64,000 nucleotides of DNA from CAVQBP01 sp964448105. GTDB taxonomy: Bacteria > Bacteroidota > Ignavibacteria > Ignavibacteriales > Ignavibacteriaceae. Positions 48,406 through 58,255 of the stretch are shown here, piece after piece; position 1 is the first letter of the stretch; every line of letters begins with the position of its first letter. The position numbers and the translations under genes are program-made. The stretch covers positions 1 to 64,000 of the forward strand of contig CAYUVK010000011.1 of assembly GCA_964448105.1 (NCBI GenBank), read 5' to 3'. The notes under the pieces were generated by a model. The model made no database searches and was not told where the DNA came from. It was given only the letters and a program-made list of their open reading frames with translations.

Positions 48406-49164
48406 TTAGAATTTTAATAAACTAAATCCCAAACCAAAATTCAATTGAAAAGCTATATTATACAAATCTGCATTTCCGTCATAAATTGGAACGCTCGCAA
48501 ATGATAAGTTTATTTTCATTTCGCATATTGCATAAAAACTATTTATAATTATAAAATTTTTTGCTATGGCCACGTTTATTGTTGGACCGGAAATGTAATA
48601 ACCCCAATTAAATATTCCTGAATCTTCCGAAAATTTCTTATTCCTTACAATGCTTTCGGGGTGTGCCAGTACTATTCCTGCTCCTGCTCTGAAAATAAAA
48701 TCCTTAAATTGCCATCCTCGATTTATTGTAATTAAATTTAATCCGTGTGAAACTGAAAATTCCTGAACTTCTTGAGGATTATTTTTCAAGAAAAGTTTAT
48801 GGTGAATTGCTTCCAGTTCCCAAGAATTTCTACCTTCCCAGTAACTAATACGCCATACCCAATAGATAGGTATTTCAAAAGGTTTTGAAGCAAAAAATGC
48901 GGTTAAATTTATATCCGGCTCCCCGGATTGACTGATAGTTAATGGTAAAGGCAAATTATATGGAAATCCTATAAATCCTTCGATTCTTAACTCTTTATCA
49001 TTTTTATTTGTATTTAAATTTTGATCCCGGTACTGAAATTCCGTTTTTTTGTTTAATTGATAATCTATTCTTTTTATTTGAGATTGTATATTTTCCTGTG
49101 CGATATAATTTGCAGTAAAAAATAAAAAGAAAATTATTCTAATGTAATTACTAATAATTTTCAT
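48406..49164 (-). CDS. Predicted outer-membrane beta-barrel protein
   Basis: A 252-residue exported protein with a signal peptide (about 1-22). The mature part is made of alternating aromatic strands ending in the hydrophobic FNFGLGFSLLKF, which is typical of an outer-membrane barrel C-terminus. I do not recognise the family, and no enzyme motif is present. It lies 20 bases downstream of the exported nitroreductase on the same strand, so the two are probably co-transcribed. Confidence 0.65.
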   Translation of the reverse strand: MKIISNYIRIIFFLFFTANYIAQENIQSQIKRIDYQLNKKTEFQYRDQNLNTNKNDKELRIEGFIGFPYNLPLPLTISQSGEPDINLTAFFASKPFEIPIYWVWRISYWEGRNSWELEAIHHKLFLKNNPQEVQEFSVSHGLNLITINRGWQFKDFIFRAGAGIVLAHPESIVRNKKFSEDSGIFNWGYYISGPTINVAIAKNFIIINSFYAICEMKINLSFASVPIYDGNADLYNIAFQLNFGLGFSLLKF

Positions 49165-49184
49165 TGCTGATTAAAAAACATAAA

Positions 49185-49826
49185 TTATTTTATATAACCA
49201 ACTGATTGGGATAAGATTATTTCTTGATCATCTTTAAGGTTCAGTGCTTTACTCAAAGTATCCCGGTCAACCAAATCCCTGATTACAGTTCCAAGATTAA
49301 ATGATGCACAAAACAGGTAAACATTTTGAGCAATGAAACCCGTATGTGCCGTAGAATAAAATTTTGCTTTATCTCCAACCCTGGACATCATGGATAAATC
49401 CGCAACATAAATAAGATTAACTGGCACATCTTTAACAAAAATCTGTGTGCCTGTATTTTTTCTTATATCTTTCTTTGAAACTGACTTTAAAATATTGTTT
49501 GCTGCATCGTAAAGGTAAAGTCCATCAGATTTTGCAACATAAATATTAATATTTTGAATATTCCAGGCTGACGGGGCGGTTCTCATTTTTTCTTTAGGTC
49601 TGTTATAACCATATGCCGCCCAAAGCATATTTGATAGTACCTGGTAAGATATTTCTTTCGTGATGTAATTTCGTGAGCTGCTTCTTTTACTTAAAGCTTC
49701 CATTAACGGCATACCGCCTGTTTTTTGCGGTTCCGGTAGCTTGATATCTTGAGCAAAAACTGCAAGCTGAGTAAAACATAATACTATTACAACAGGCAAA
49801 ATTGAATTTTTAGATGAGGTATCCAT
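49185..49826 (-). CDS. Exported nitroreductase-family (SagB-like) protein
   Basis: About 213 residues from the ATG at 49826, chosen because AAGGG sits just upstream and the product then begins with a clear signal peptide (about 1-25, ending VFAQ); a longer frame up to 49883 lacks support. The mature part is a nitroreductase fold: MEALSKRSSSRNY at its N-terminus, MLWAAYGYNRP, TAPSAWNIQN and a C-terminal ILSQSVGYIK. It resembles SagB/ThcOx-type FMN enzymes. Export of a flavin nitroreductase is unusual; substrate and partner are unknown. Confidence 0.82.
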   Translation of the reverse strand: MDTSSKNSILPVVIVLCFTQLAVFAQDIKLPEPQKTGGMPLMEALSKRSSSRNYITKEISYQVLSNMLWAAYGYNRPKEKMRTAPSAWNIQNINIYVAKSDGLYLYDAANNILKSVSKKDIRKNTGTQIFVKDVPVNLIYVADLSMMSRVGDKAKFYSTAHTGFIAQNVYLFCASFNLGTVIRDLVDRDTLSKALNLKDDQEIILSQSVGYIK

Positions 49827-50115
49827 TTTATTTTCCCTTTTAAGTAAAAAAATAATAACAATTGAAGTAAGTGATAATGCCAATAATTTCTATTTCTATA
49901 TAGAGAATATTTGTTTTGATTAATAATCCTATTAAAAATAGTATTTAATTTAGTTTTTTAGAATTATTTCATAATTTTAATTTGTTTATTTGATAATTTA
50001 TTGTTAATCATAATACTATTGTATCAACAATTTGTAGACCCTAATTTCTCTAAGAAAATAAGTTTATACAAAGGAAGTAAATACTACTCTGTCTACAAAG
50101 AAAAGGGTGAAATCC

Positions 50116-53100
50116 ATGAAATCTCCAAACATAAAATTAACCGCTTTAATTACAGTAATACTGTTTGCATCTTGTTTTGTAATTGATGCCTATTCACAGC
50201 TAAGTCTCTCCCAAATTTTTAGTAATGGTATGGTGTTGCAGCGTGATCATGCTATCCCGGTTTGGGGAAAAGCGACGGCCAATAGTATGGTCTCTATAAA
50301 AATTTTAGGTGATAGTGTTGCCTCTACTGCAGACGGCAGCGGAAATTGGATAGTTGAAATTCCTGTAATGAGTGCGGGAGGACCTTATACTATGACTGTG
50401 TTATCCGGAGCTCAGACAATTTCTATAACCAATGTTTATGTCGGAGATGTCTGGCTTGCATCAGGACAATCAAATATGGAATTACAGGTAAGCAATGCAG
50501 ATAGTGCTTCAGCGGTTATTGCTGCTGCTAATGATCAGAAAATACGGCAATTTAAAATTCCTAAAGGATTGGCAGATGAACCTTCAGATGATCTTCCTTC
50601 TGGCAGTGCTTGGACACCCGCTACTTCTCAATATGCTGGAAATTTTACTGCTGTTGGGTATTTCTTTGCAAAGAATCTTAGAATGGATATTGATGTTCCA
50701 ATCGGAATTATAAATTCTTCATATGGCGGCAGCAGGCTTGAAACATGGATGAGTGGCCAAATGCTTGGCTATGATGAACAGGATACTGTATTGGCAAGCG
50801 GTGAACCGGAAAGACAACCTACGGTAGCTTATAATAAAATGATTTATCCGATATTACGTTATCCTATTAAAGGGATTATTTGGTACCAGGGAGAATCAAA
50901 TGCAGATAATATGGAAGATGCTTTATCTTACGGGGATCTTTTCAAAACCATGATTACATCCTGGCGTGGAGTATTTAACCAGGGAGATTTTCCTTTTATT
51001 TGGGTTCAGCTTCCAAATTATGGACAGGTGTACGACCAGCCTCAAAATTGGGATGCATGGCCGCAGCTTCGTGCCGGGCAAAGTTCTGCATTATCTCTTC
51101 CAAATACCGGTGAAGCTATAACTATTGATGTAGGTGATGTTGATATTCACCCAAAACATAAACAGCCGGTTGGTTACAGAATTTCTTTATTAGCACGTAA
51201 AATTGCCTACGGAGAAAATATTGTCTCTTCCGGACCAAGATACTATAGTAACCTTTTAAGAGATGACGGTAAGATAGAAATCAACTTTACTGACATAGAC
51301 AGCAGTTTAGTTGCTAAGGATTCGGCAAATGGCAGTGTAAAAGGATTTGCGGTCGGTGATGTCAATAATCAATTAGCCTGGGCAAATGCAGTTATTGAAG
51401 GAAACAAGGTTATTGTCTGGAGCGATCAAATCCCTGAACCAAGTATTGTTAGATATGCATGGGAATATAATCCGGCAAATGTAAATTTATATAATGAAGA
51501 AGGATTGCCTACGGCTCCATTTCTTGCTAATGTTAACCCGGGATTTAAAATAGCAAAGTTTTCAGCAGCCCGTACTGTTATTGAACAGGGGCAAAGCACA
51601 ACATTAACTTGGCTTGTATTTGGTGCTTCTTCTGTTACCCTTGATGGAGTTGATGTTGATACATCCGGAACAAAGAGCGTTTCACCTTCTTCAGATACAT
51701 CATATATTCTTATTGCTGTTAATAGGGAAAATGCCGGAGAAAAGGATACTGCAAAAGTTACCATAACAGTTTTAGATCCAAGCCAAATTAATAGGGCAAC
51801 TAATCACCCTGTTACTGCTTCAACATATGAAGCCTGTTGCGGAACGGATAGATTGCCTAAATTTGCCGTTGACGGTGAAATGAATACGAGGTGGAGCAGC
51901 GCATGGCAGACAGGTGATAATGGTAATACCCCGGATCCTAATTTAGATGATAATCCAAACGATGAATGGATAGCTGTTGATCTTGGTGAAGCTATCGATA
52001 TCGATCGGATTATCCTTTCATGGGAATCAGCATATGCTTCACAGTATGATATCGATTTATCGTATGATGGGCATCTCTGGCGTACGGTTCACGAAGAGCG
52101 AACCGGAAACGGCGGGGAAGATAATATAACATTTGCTCCTTCGCAAAGCGGAAGATTTGTCAGGCTTCATTGTATTAATCGCGCAACACAATTTGGTTAT
52201 TCCCTTTTTGAAATTGGTGTTTATGGTTTAATTGCTGTTAAAAAACCACCCACAATAAAGGTAAATACAAACCAAGGAAATGTTGTATCACCGAATACAG
52301 AATTAACATTAACGGCTGCTACAACTGTAGATACTAGCAGTACGGTTCAGCAGGTTGATTTTTATTCCGACGGTGAATTACTTGGAACAATTACTTCGGA
52401 ACCATTTCAAATTCAGTGGACACCCGGAGAGAATGAAAAGTATTCGATTATAGCAGTTGTTACCGATCATGAAGGACTTGAGGTTCAATCTGATACGCTA
52501 ACAGTCTACACTGAAAACGCAACTTTTACAAGGTTTGAAGCTGAGAAGGCATCATATACAGGGCAGGGGAATAAAATTACATCTGCAGGTCGAAGCGGGG
52601 GAGCTTATATGGAAATGCGTGATGCATGGACTTTAACTTTTAATAATATAAGCATGCCGGAAGAAGGGGATTATCTTTTTGAAATTGCATACCTATTAAA
52701 TTTTGAGTCTCCAAAAACTCAATATCTTGTAGTAAACGGTGATACTGTTGAAGAGATTGAATTTACTGCTCCTAACACAACCGCATGGCTTAACAGGGGA
52801 ACGATTATTCATCTTAATAGTGAATTGAATACCGTTGCTTTCTACGGATATTGGAATTGGATGAGCTTCGATTTTATAGCAATTCCCGGTGCGACAATAG
52901 TCGGTGTCAGTAATACAGAATCACTTCCTAAAGAATTTACACTTTCACAGAATTATCCGAATCCGTTTAATCCTACTACTATGATAAATTATAATATTCC
53001 TAAACGAACACATGTTGTAATAAAAGTATATGATACTTTGGGAAGGGAAATTGCCACACTTGTTAATAAAAAGCAAAATGCAGGAAGTTATCAAATAAAT

Positions 53101-53223
53101 TTTTCCGTCAAAGGAGGATCCTCCTCCGGCGGGAATGCATTATCGCTTGCTAGCGGTGTTTATTTCTATAGTATAAAAGCCGGCGACTTTTTTGCGAACA
53201 AAAAGATGATTTTATTGAAATAA
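50116..53223 (+). CDS. Large secreted SGNH esterase with F5/8C, CBM and T9SS domains
   Basis: A 1035-residue exported multidomain protein. ATG 50116 is preferred to the GTG at 50107 because AGGG lies eight bases before it. After a signal peptide (about 1-28) comes a sialate O-acetylesterase-like SGNH domain with Ser119 in LASGQSNMEL and DVDIHPKHKQ (about 30-460). An Ig-like domain, an F5/8 type C carbohydrate-binding domain (about 560-715), another Ig-like domain, a CBM6/35-like domain (about 820-935) and a C-terminal T9SS sorting domain (NYPNPFNPTT) follow. It is probably a surface deacetylase of complex polysaccharides. Confidence 0.92.
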   Translation: MKSPNIKLTALITVILFASCFVIDAYSQLSLSQIFSNGMVLQRDHAIPVWGKATANSMVSIKILGDSVASTADGSGNWIVEIPVMSAGGPYTMTVLSGAQTISITNVYVGDVWLASGQSNMELQVSNADSASAVIAAANDQKIRQFKIPKGLADEPSDDLPSGSAWTPATSQYAGNFTAVGYFFAKNLRMDIDVPIGIINSSYGGSRLETWMSGQMLGYDEQDTVLASGEPERQPTVAYNKMIYPILRYPIKGIIWYQGESNADNMEDALSYGDLFKTMITSWRGVFNQGDFPFIWVQLPNYGQVYDQPQNWDAWPQLRAGQSSALSLPNTGEAITIDVGDVDIHPKHKQPVGYRISLLARKIAYGENIVSSGPRYYSNLLRDDGKIEINFTDIDSSLVAKDSANGSVKGFAVGDVNNQLAWANAVIEGNKVIVWSDQIPEPSIVRYAWEYNPANVNLYNEEGLPTAPFLANVNPGFKIAKFSAARTVIEQGQSTTLTWLVFGASSVTLDGVDVDTSGTKSVSPSSDTSYILIAVNRENAGEKDTAKVTITVLDPSQINRATNHPVTASTYEACCGTDRLPKFAVDGEMNTRWSSAWQTGDNGNTPDPNLDDNPNDEWIAVDLGEAIDIDRIILSWESAYASQYDIDLSYDGHLWRTVHEERTGNGGEDNITFAPSQSGRFVRLHCINRATQFGYSLFEIGVYGLIAVKKPPTIKVNTNQGNVVSPNTELTLTAATTVDTSSTVQQVDFYSDGELLGTITSEPFQIQWTPGENEKYSIIAVVTDHEGLEVQSDTLTVYTENATFTRFEAEKASYTGQGNKITSAGRSGGAYMEMRDAWTLTFNNISMPEEGDYLFEIAYLLNFESPKTQYLVVNGDTVEEIEFTAPNTTAWLNRGTIIHLNSELNTVAFYGYWNWMSFDFIAIPGATIVGVSNTESLPKEFTLSQNYPNPFNPTTMINYNIPKRTHVVIKVYDTLGREIATLVNKKQNAGSYQINFSVKGGSSSGGNALSLASGVYFYSIKAGDFFANKKMILLK

Positions 53224-53241
53224 GAATAGTTTACTACTAAT

Positions 53242-53262
53242 TGATTAAAAGAATCATTTTTT
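53242..53262 (+). terminator. Weak terminator-like hairpin after SGNH esterase
   Basis: TGATT (53242-53246) and AATCA (53252-53256) pair around AAAAG and are followed by TTTTTT. The stem is only five base pairs, so it is a weak candidate, 18 bases after the stop. Confidence 0.4.
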
Positions 53263-53350
53263 ACTCAGCAATAATTTTGTCACATTAAAGGCATATAAGC
53301 CTGAAAATTAAAATTATTTTCAAGCATAATAGAATAAACAGTTAAGTATA

Positions 53351-53568
53351 ATTAACCCAAATTTGTCATTAGAAAATAAAGGATATTTAGCAAAGCGATG
53401 AATTTTCATCACTTACAAAATAATATTGTTATCAAAAACTATATGTTTTAATTACAGTAAACCTTAAAGACTTTAGCGAGTCTAACTTATTCTATTCAAA
53501 TAAGTTATCTAATGTTTTTTCTAATGGCGGTCATTAGAAATTTTTCCTAATGACAAATCTGGGATTAA
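53351..53568. mobile_element. MITE-like element with TIRs and 5-base duplication
   Basis: A 208-base element (53356-53563) has terminal inverted repeats: CCCAAATTTGTCATTAG at the left and the complement of CCCAGATTTGTCATTAG at the right (16 of 17 match, then AAAA on both sides). It is flanked by the direct repeat ATTAA at 53351-53355 and 53564-53568. Internally it has hairpins such as AACTTATT/AATAAGTT (about 53483-53505) and a second GTCATTAG copy (53530-53537). It holds no ORF of note, so it would need a transposase supplied elsewhere. Confidence 0.65.
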
Positions 53569-53654
53569 TTTATAATCTTTCTACTTAAACTACAGCCTAG
53601 CTCTGAGGTTACTGCCTTAAATTAAATAATTAAAATTATTTGGTTATATTTGTT
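53569..53654. other. Gap between MITE-like element and HEAT-repeat gene
   Basis: The rest of the 431-base gap between the large SGNH esterase and the minus-strand HEAT-repeat gene. Apart from the terminator-like hairpin and MITE-like element I see no gene or promoter here. Confidence 0.4.
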
Positions 53655-54074
53655 TTATTTACTGTCTTCTTTGTTAACTGCATACATCTGATAAAATATT
53701 TTACACATTTTTTTCACCCATTCACTATTATCAAGTTGAGCTGCTTCTTTAATAGCATAAATTCCTCTTTCATCTCCGATTTTAAATAGGGATAAAGCCG
53801 CCATTATTCTAGCCTCAGGGGAATTATCAGTATGGAGAATATTCATTAATGGTATAACAGCTTTATCACTTTTCCGTTCTCCCAAATAATAACTGGCACT
53901 TATCTTTAAACCCTCATTTTGAGCTTTTATCCCCTCGAGGTAATTTAAGTCTATTGATTCATCGTTGACCCTTTTTAATACTTGCAGGGAGTCTTGTGGA
54001 TAAATGGATGTTAGAGAAAATAGTAAAATGAAAAACACACCCGGAAGAAAGTTGTACAATTTCATAATCTTCAC
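53655..54074 (-). CDS. Small exported HEAT-repeat protein
   Basis: A 139-residue exported protein with a signal peptide (about 1-26, ending SIYPQ). The mature part holds two to three HEAT-like helical repeats, including EGLKISASYYLGERKSDKAV and EARIMAALSLFKIGDERGI. Such repeats mediate protein contacts. It resembles small exported proteins of the Ignavibacteria group, but no specific function can be given. AAGGTGA supports the ATG. Confidence 0.7.
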   Translation of the reverse strand: MKIMKLYNFLPGVFFILLFSLTSIYPQDSLQVLKRVNDESIDLNYLEGIKAQNEGLKISASYYLGERKSDKAVIPLMNILHTDNSPEARIMAALSLFKIGDERGIYAIKEAAQLDNSEWVKKMCKIFYQMYAVNKEDSK

Positions 54075-54408
54075 CTTTCATTTTATTTAAGAAAATGGAT
54101 TATAAGGACGCACAAACACTATTAGAAAGGAATTTTCTAATCTTAAACTGATAAATTATTTATAAATATGCAAGAAAAATTAAAATAATCTCCAAAGAAA
54201 ATTTAGAACATTGTTTACCATATCTATTGTTTAATATATGAAGAAATTAAAATTGTGATTGTAAAATGAAAACTCCAGCCATCCTCCCCTAGCCAAAGGG
54301 GAGGCGAGGAGGGTTCAAATACACTCTGTTAAAAAATTGTAAATATTATATTTTGAGATCAAAGAACTTATAATGGCAACGAAAAAATGTTAATTCTCCG
54401 AAAAGATT
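54075..54408. other. Intergenic gap upstream of HEAT gene and downstream of pirin
   Basis: A 334-base gap between two minus-strand genes. It holds the perfect hairpin at 54283-54304; otherwise I see nothing. Confidence 0.4.
54283..54304. repeat. GC-rich perfect hairpin
   Basis: CCTCCCCT (54283-54290) pairs with AGGGGAGG (54297-54304) around AGCCAA, a GC-rich island in AT-rich DNA. Bacteroidota genomes often carry dispersed hairpins of this general CCTCCCC...GGGGAGG type, as I recall. There is no T tract, so it is a repeat rather than a terminator. Confidence 0.5.
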
Positions 54409-55323
54409 TCAATCCTTCTTTTTACTTTTTAAAAACGTTCCATTTTGAAGTTCTTCAAAAGCTTTTTTAAGTTCTCCTTGAGTGTTCATTACTATTGGAC
54501 CGTACCACGCAACCGGTTCTTTTAAGGGTCTCCCTGATATAAGAAGAAAACGAATCCCCTCATCTCCGGCTTGCACTGTAACTTCATCTCCACTGTCGAA
54601 GAGAATTAATGAACGATTATCTGCTTCTACTGGCGGAGAAGTGTCTAACCATCCAACACTTTCCGTGGGAACTGCAAGCGGTCCTGAAGCATTGCAGAAC
54701 TTTCCTGAACCTGCGAAGACATAAGCAAATGCATTATTCCGGGTATCAATCGGCAAAGATTTTCTTTTGCCGGGTGGAACGGATACATCGATATATATCG
54801 GATCAGCGGCTATACCGTCAACCGGGCCTTTCTTTCCCCAGAAATTTCCGCAGACTATCCTTACATGTGCTCCGTCATCATCAGTAACTTCAGGCATGTC
54901 CGGTGATTTAATTTCCTGGTAGCGCGGTGTTGTCATTTTTAATGCAGAAGGAAGATTTGCCCAAAGCTGGAAACCGTGCATCCGTCCTTTCGGATCACCT
55001 TTCGGCATTTCCTGGTGAATAATTCCACTCCCAGCTGTCATCCATTGAACATCGCCAGATGATATAACGCCTTTATTGCCCATACTGTCGCCATGCTCAA
55101 CACTCCCAGCAAGTACATAAGTAATTGTTTCAATTCCACGATGCGGATGCCAGGGAAAGCCGGCAAGATAATCCTCCGGCCGTTCATTTCGGAAATCATC
55201 GAGGAGAAGAAACGGATCAACTTCAGAGGGATCACCAAAACCGATTGCACGGCGGAGATTCACACCCGCTCCTTCAATGGTTGGCTGTGCTTTTAATATT
55301 TTTTTAACAGGACGGATAGACAT
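54409..55323 (-). CDS. Pirin family protein
   Basis: A 304-residue bicupin of the pirin family. The N-terminal cupin holds the metal-binding FPWHPHRGIETITY (about 56-69) and SVEHGDSMGNKG, and WMTAGSGIIHQEMP follows. Bacterial pirins bind iron and some oxidise flavonoids such as quercetin. AAGGAG just upstream supports the ATG. It is followed on the same strand by no close partner, and the ATPase starts 2.7 kb upstream in the same orientation with a 60-base gap between the two genes. The role here is unknown. Confidence 0.9.
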   Translation of the reverse strand: MSIRPVKKILKAQPTIEGAGVNLRRAIGFGDPSEVDPFLLLDDFRNERPEDYLAGFPWHPHRGIETITYVLAGSVEHGDSMGNKGVISSGDVQWMTAGSGIIHQEMPKGDPKGRMHGFQLWANLPSALKMTTPRYQEIKSPDMPEVTDDDGAHVRIVCGNFWGKKGPVDGIAADPIYIDVSVPPGKRKSLPIDTRNNAFAYVFAGSGKFCNASGPLAVPTESVGWLDTSPPVEADNRSLILFDSGDEVTVQAGDEGIRFLLISGRPLKEPVAWYGPIVMNTQGELKKAFEELQNGTFLKSKKKD

Positions 55324-55383
55324 AAAAACTCCTTATTAAAAATTAATAAAAAAATCGTCATAGAATAGTCTTTTAAAATTCTT

Positions 55384-58029
55384 TTACATACTATGTTCCT
55401 TGTTAAAATATTTGTGAAAAATTTTATTTTCCCTAATAAAATTTCTATAGAAAAATACTTTAACAACATCATTGAACAAAAACCAGGTTATTGCATAAAC
55501 AGTAACGATTAAACCCCACTTCCATCCGATTGCAGGAACAAAAATTCCATACACTCCAACAAGTAAGCCTAAAAGTGCTGTTGATAAAGAAGCGAGCAAT
55601 AATGATTTTGAAGGAAAAGGTTTTTTGAAAAACCAATCATTTGTTCTTGTATTAAAAATTGTTGCATGACCGGCAATGATCAGCTTTGTAAATATTGCAG
55701 ACTGGATTAAAGGCTGGGATAAATTTGAATAAGTTTCCAGCAGGAAAAAAATTAAGAAGGATGAAATTACTCCCGCAACACCCAGCAATGTAGAGAGACC
55801 AAATAATTCCGTGTTATTCCATTTAACGGGATAAGGATCAATTTTAGTATTATCATAAGCTATAGTTATTATTGGTATATCGTTCAACAGTGCAAGCATA
55901 ATTATCATAATGGCTGTGACTGGATAGAAATTGAAAATTAAGATTGCGAGTGTCATAAATAGAATAACCCTGATTGTTTCGGCAATCCTGTAAACCGCAT
56001 AACTATTCATCCTTTCAAAAATTACCCGTGCTTGTTTAATTGCATCAATAATTACAGAAATACCGGGTGCCATCAGAACTAAATCTGCCGCTGCCCTTGC
56101 TGCATCGGTAGCTCCGGCAACTGCAATTCCTGCGTCTGCTTTTTTTAGAGCCGGGGCGTCATTTACTCCATCGCCTGTCATCCCGACAATGTGCCCTCCT
56201 TTTTGAAGCTGTTCAACAATAGAATATTTATCTTCAGGGAATACCTGTGCAAAACCTCCTGATTCTTCAATTAATTTGAGCATTTCCGATTCATGTTTTT
56301 TATTTCTGTCTTTTCCAATATTTTCAGTTTGAAAGGCGCTTTCAATTTCTTTACTGACTTTCTGTGCGAACTCTTTTACTTTAGATTCAGGTAAATCAGG
56401 ATTTAATTTCTGGTGTATTGTTTTTGCGAGGATTTCAGTCATTTTTATAAATTCGGCACTGTTATCGCTTTTTAGTTCATCTGCTTCAAGTATATTTGAA
56501 TTTAAACCCAACTGATCGGATATTTGTTTTGCAATGGCAACATTATCCCCGGTTACCATTTTTACATTTAAACCTAATTTATTGGCTTCTGCTATCGTTT
56601 CTTTTGCATCATCTCGTGGAGGATCATATAAAGGAATAATTCCAACAAATTTAAAATCTTTGTCTGCTTCTTTTTTTATTGCAGTTCCAAGAGTTCTGTA
56701 TCCCTTTTCCGCAAAATCATTAACCGATTTAGAGACTAAATTATTATCAACACTTTTTGCGGATAATTTTAATATTACCTGAGGAGCACCCTTAGTTATG
56801 ATAAATTTTTCATTATTCTTATTTGCTACTGCTTGTGTACGTTTATTAACAGGATCAAAAGGTGTAAATTTTTCTACTTTATAATTTTTTAAATCATCGT
56901 ATAAATTATTTTTCTTTAAATAATCAAAAATGGGTATTTCAATAGGATCATTATTTTCCTCTTTTGATGAAAGTGCTGCAAAGATCATAAGATCTTTAAT
57001 TTCAAAACCTAAATAAGTAATGGGAGCAGCAACTGTCATTTGGTTTTTTGTTAGTGTTCCGGTTTTATCGGAGCACAATATATCTATCCCGGCAAGCTCT
57101 TCAATTGATGCAAGCCTGCTGACAATAGCCTGTTTCTTTGCGAGAACAATAGCTCCAACCGCCATAGTAACTGTTAATACCGCAGGCAAAGCAACGGGGA
57201 TTGCAGCAACAGTTAGAACAAGGGTAAATCTTAAAATATCAAGCATATTTTCGTGTCTGTATAATGCAGTTAAAATGATAATTACAGCCATGAAAATAGT
57301 AGTGAAAATAAGATAATTCCCTACTTTTATTACCATCTTTTGAAAATGACTTTTCTGTTCTTTTTCTGCCTTTGCTACTAGTGACACGGTTTTACCGAAA
57401 TAGGTATTTAAACCAGTTAATGTAACAACAGAAATCATTTCGCCTTGCTTAGCTACGGAGTTTGCATAGGCGGTATCATTGGAATGTTTTGTTACAGGCA
57501 TTGATTCACCGGTTAATGCCGATTGATCAATCTGAAGATATTCTCCTTCTATCAATTTTACATCCGCTGGAAGTATTTCTCCTATTTTTATTTTGATAAT
57601 ATCCCCTGGTACAAGCTCTTTTGCATCTATTGAACTGAATACTCCATTACGTAACACTGTAGCTTTCTTTGCCAATTTTTCTTTAAGTACACTTAATGCA
57701 CTTAGTGCTTTGCTTTCCTGCCAGAGATCAATAAAAGCATTAACGAAAAGAAGTGTCGATATAATTCCGAAGTCTTCCCATTTTTGAACAACTGCAGAAA
57801 GGATAGCAGCAATTTCAATCATCCAGGGAATTGGTCCCCAGAATCTTCTTAATACCCTGTGCAAAAATGTTTCTTCTTTTTCCGGAATTTCATTTAAACC
57901 GTATTTTTGTGTTCTCTCTTTTACCTCGGAATCGCTTAATCCTTTTTCTTTATTGGTGTTTAATTCTTTTAGAACATCTTCAATACTTTTGGATTGAAAA
58001 TTATCTTTATCTGTTTTACCAGCTGACAT
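55384..58029 (-). CDS. Plasma-membrane proton-efflux P-type ATPase (P3A)
   Basis: An 881-residue P-type ATPase of the P3A type, resembling fungal/plant and archaeal proton pumps. The phosphorylated Asp321 lies in CSDKTGTLTKNQ; TGES in the actuator domain (SALTGESMPVTK) and TGDGVNDAPALKKAD in the P-domain are intact, as is AAIPVALPAV in M4. About ten membrane helices are predicted. It uses ATP to pump protons out and could support pH homeostasis or a proton gradient during fermentation. A GAGGGA sequence precedes the ATG. Confidence 0.92.
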   Translation of the reverse strand: MSAGKTDKDNFQSKSIEDVLKELNTNKEKGLSDSEVKERTQKYGLNEIPEKEETFLHRVLRRFWGPIPWMIEIAAILSAVVQKWEDFGIISTLLFVNAFIDLWQESKALSALSVLKEKLAKKATVLRNGVFSSIDAKELVPGDIIKIKIGEILPADVKLIEGEYLQIDQSALTGESMPVTKHSNDTAYANSVAKQGEMISVVTLTGLNTYFGKTVSLVAKAEKEQKSHFQKMVIKVGNYLIFTTIFMAVIIILTALYRHENMLDILRFTLVLTVAAIPVALPAVLTVTMAVGAIVLAKKQAIVSRLASIEELAGIDILCSDKTGTLTKNQMTVAAPITYLGFEIKDLMIFAALSSKEENNDPIEIPIFDYLKKNNLYDDLKNYKVEKFTPFDPVNKRTQAVANKNNEKFIITKGAPQVILKLSAKSVDNNLVSKSVNDFAEKGYRTLGTAIKKEADKDFKFVGIIPLYDPPRDDAKETIAEANKLGLNVKMVTGDNVAIAKQISDQLGLNSNILEADELKSDNSAEFIKMTEILAKTIHQKLNPDLPESKVKEFAQKVSKEIESAFQTENIGKDRNKKHESEMLKLIEESGGFAQVFPEDKYSIVEQLQKGGHIVGMTGDGVNDAPALKKADAGIAVAGATDAARAAADLVLMAPGISVIIDAIKQARVIFERMNSYAVYRIAETIRVILFMTLAILIFNFYPVTAIMIIMLALLNDIPIITIAYDNTKIDPYPVKWNNTELFGLSTLLGVAGVISSFLIFFLLETYSNLSQPLIQSAIFTKLIIAGHATIFNTRTNDWFFKKPFPSKSLLLASLSTALLGLLVGVYGIFVPAIGWKWGLIVTVYAITWFLFNDVVKVFFYRNFIRENKIFHKYFNKEHSM

Positions 58030-58255
58030 TTTGAATATCCCTCTCTCTAAATTTTTTTATTGATTTCTGCATAAGAATGTTTGAATATAAATGATAAAAT
58101 GAGATGTTGAATTTCCTAAATTGATTAATTCCATTTTCAAATAATAAATAATGAATTTTTATTAGGGTTTCTTTAGAAGGAGTAATAAGTAAAAAGGTAA
58201 GGTGAAAATCCACAATTATTTTTTCATATCTCCCTGTAAAATCGATATCTTTCAT
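58016..58255 (-). CDS. Putative small ORF overlapping the ATPase start
   Basis: A 79-codon frame from the ATG at 58255, preceded by GGGGAT, ends 14 bases inside the P-type ATPase gene. The product is basic, with no recognised domain or clear membrane segment. It may be a small translationally coupled protein or a chance ORF; codon content does not settle it. Confidence 0.25.
   Translation of the reverse strand: MKDIDFTGRYEKIIVDFHLTFLLITPSKETLIKIHYLLFENGINQFRKFNISFYHLYSNILMQKSIKKFRERDIQNVSW

Noticed and set aside
49827..49883. Longer N-terminus for the nitroreductase
   Set aside because: The extension adds 19 residues and a second hydrophobic run; the clear ribosome binding site and signal peptide support the ATG at 49826.
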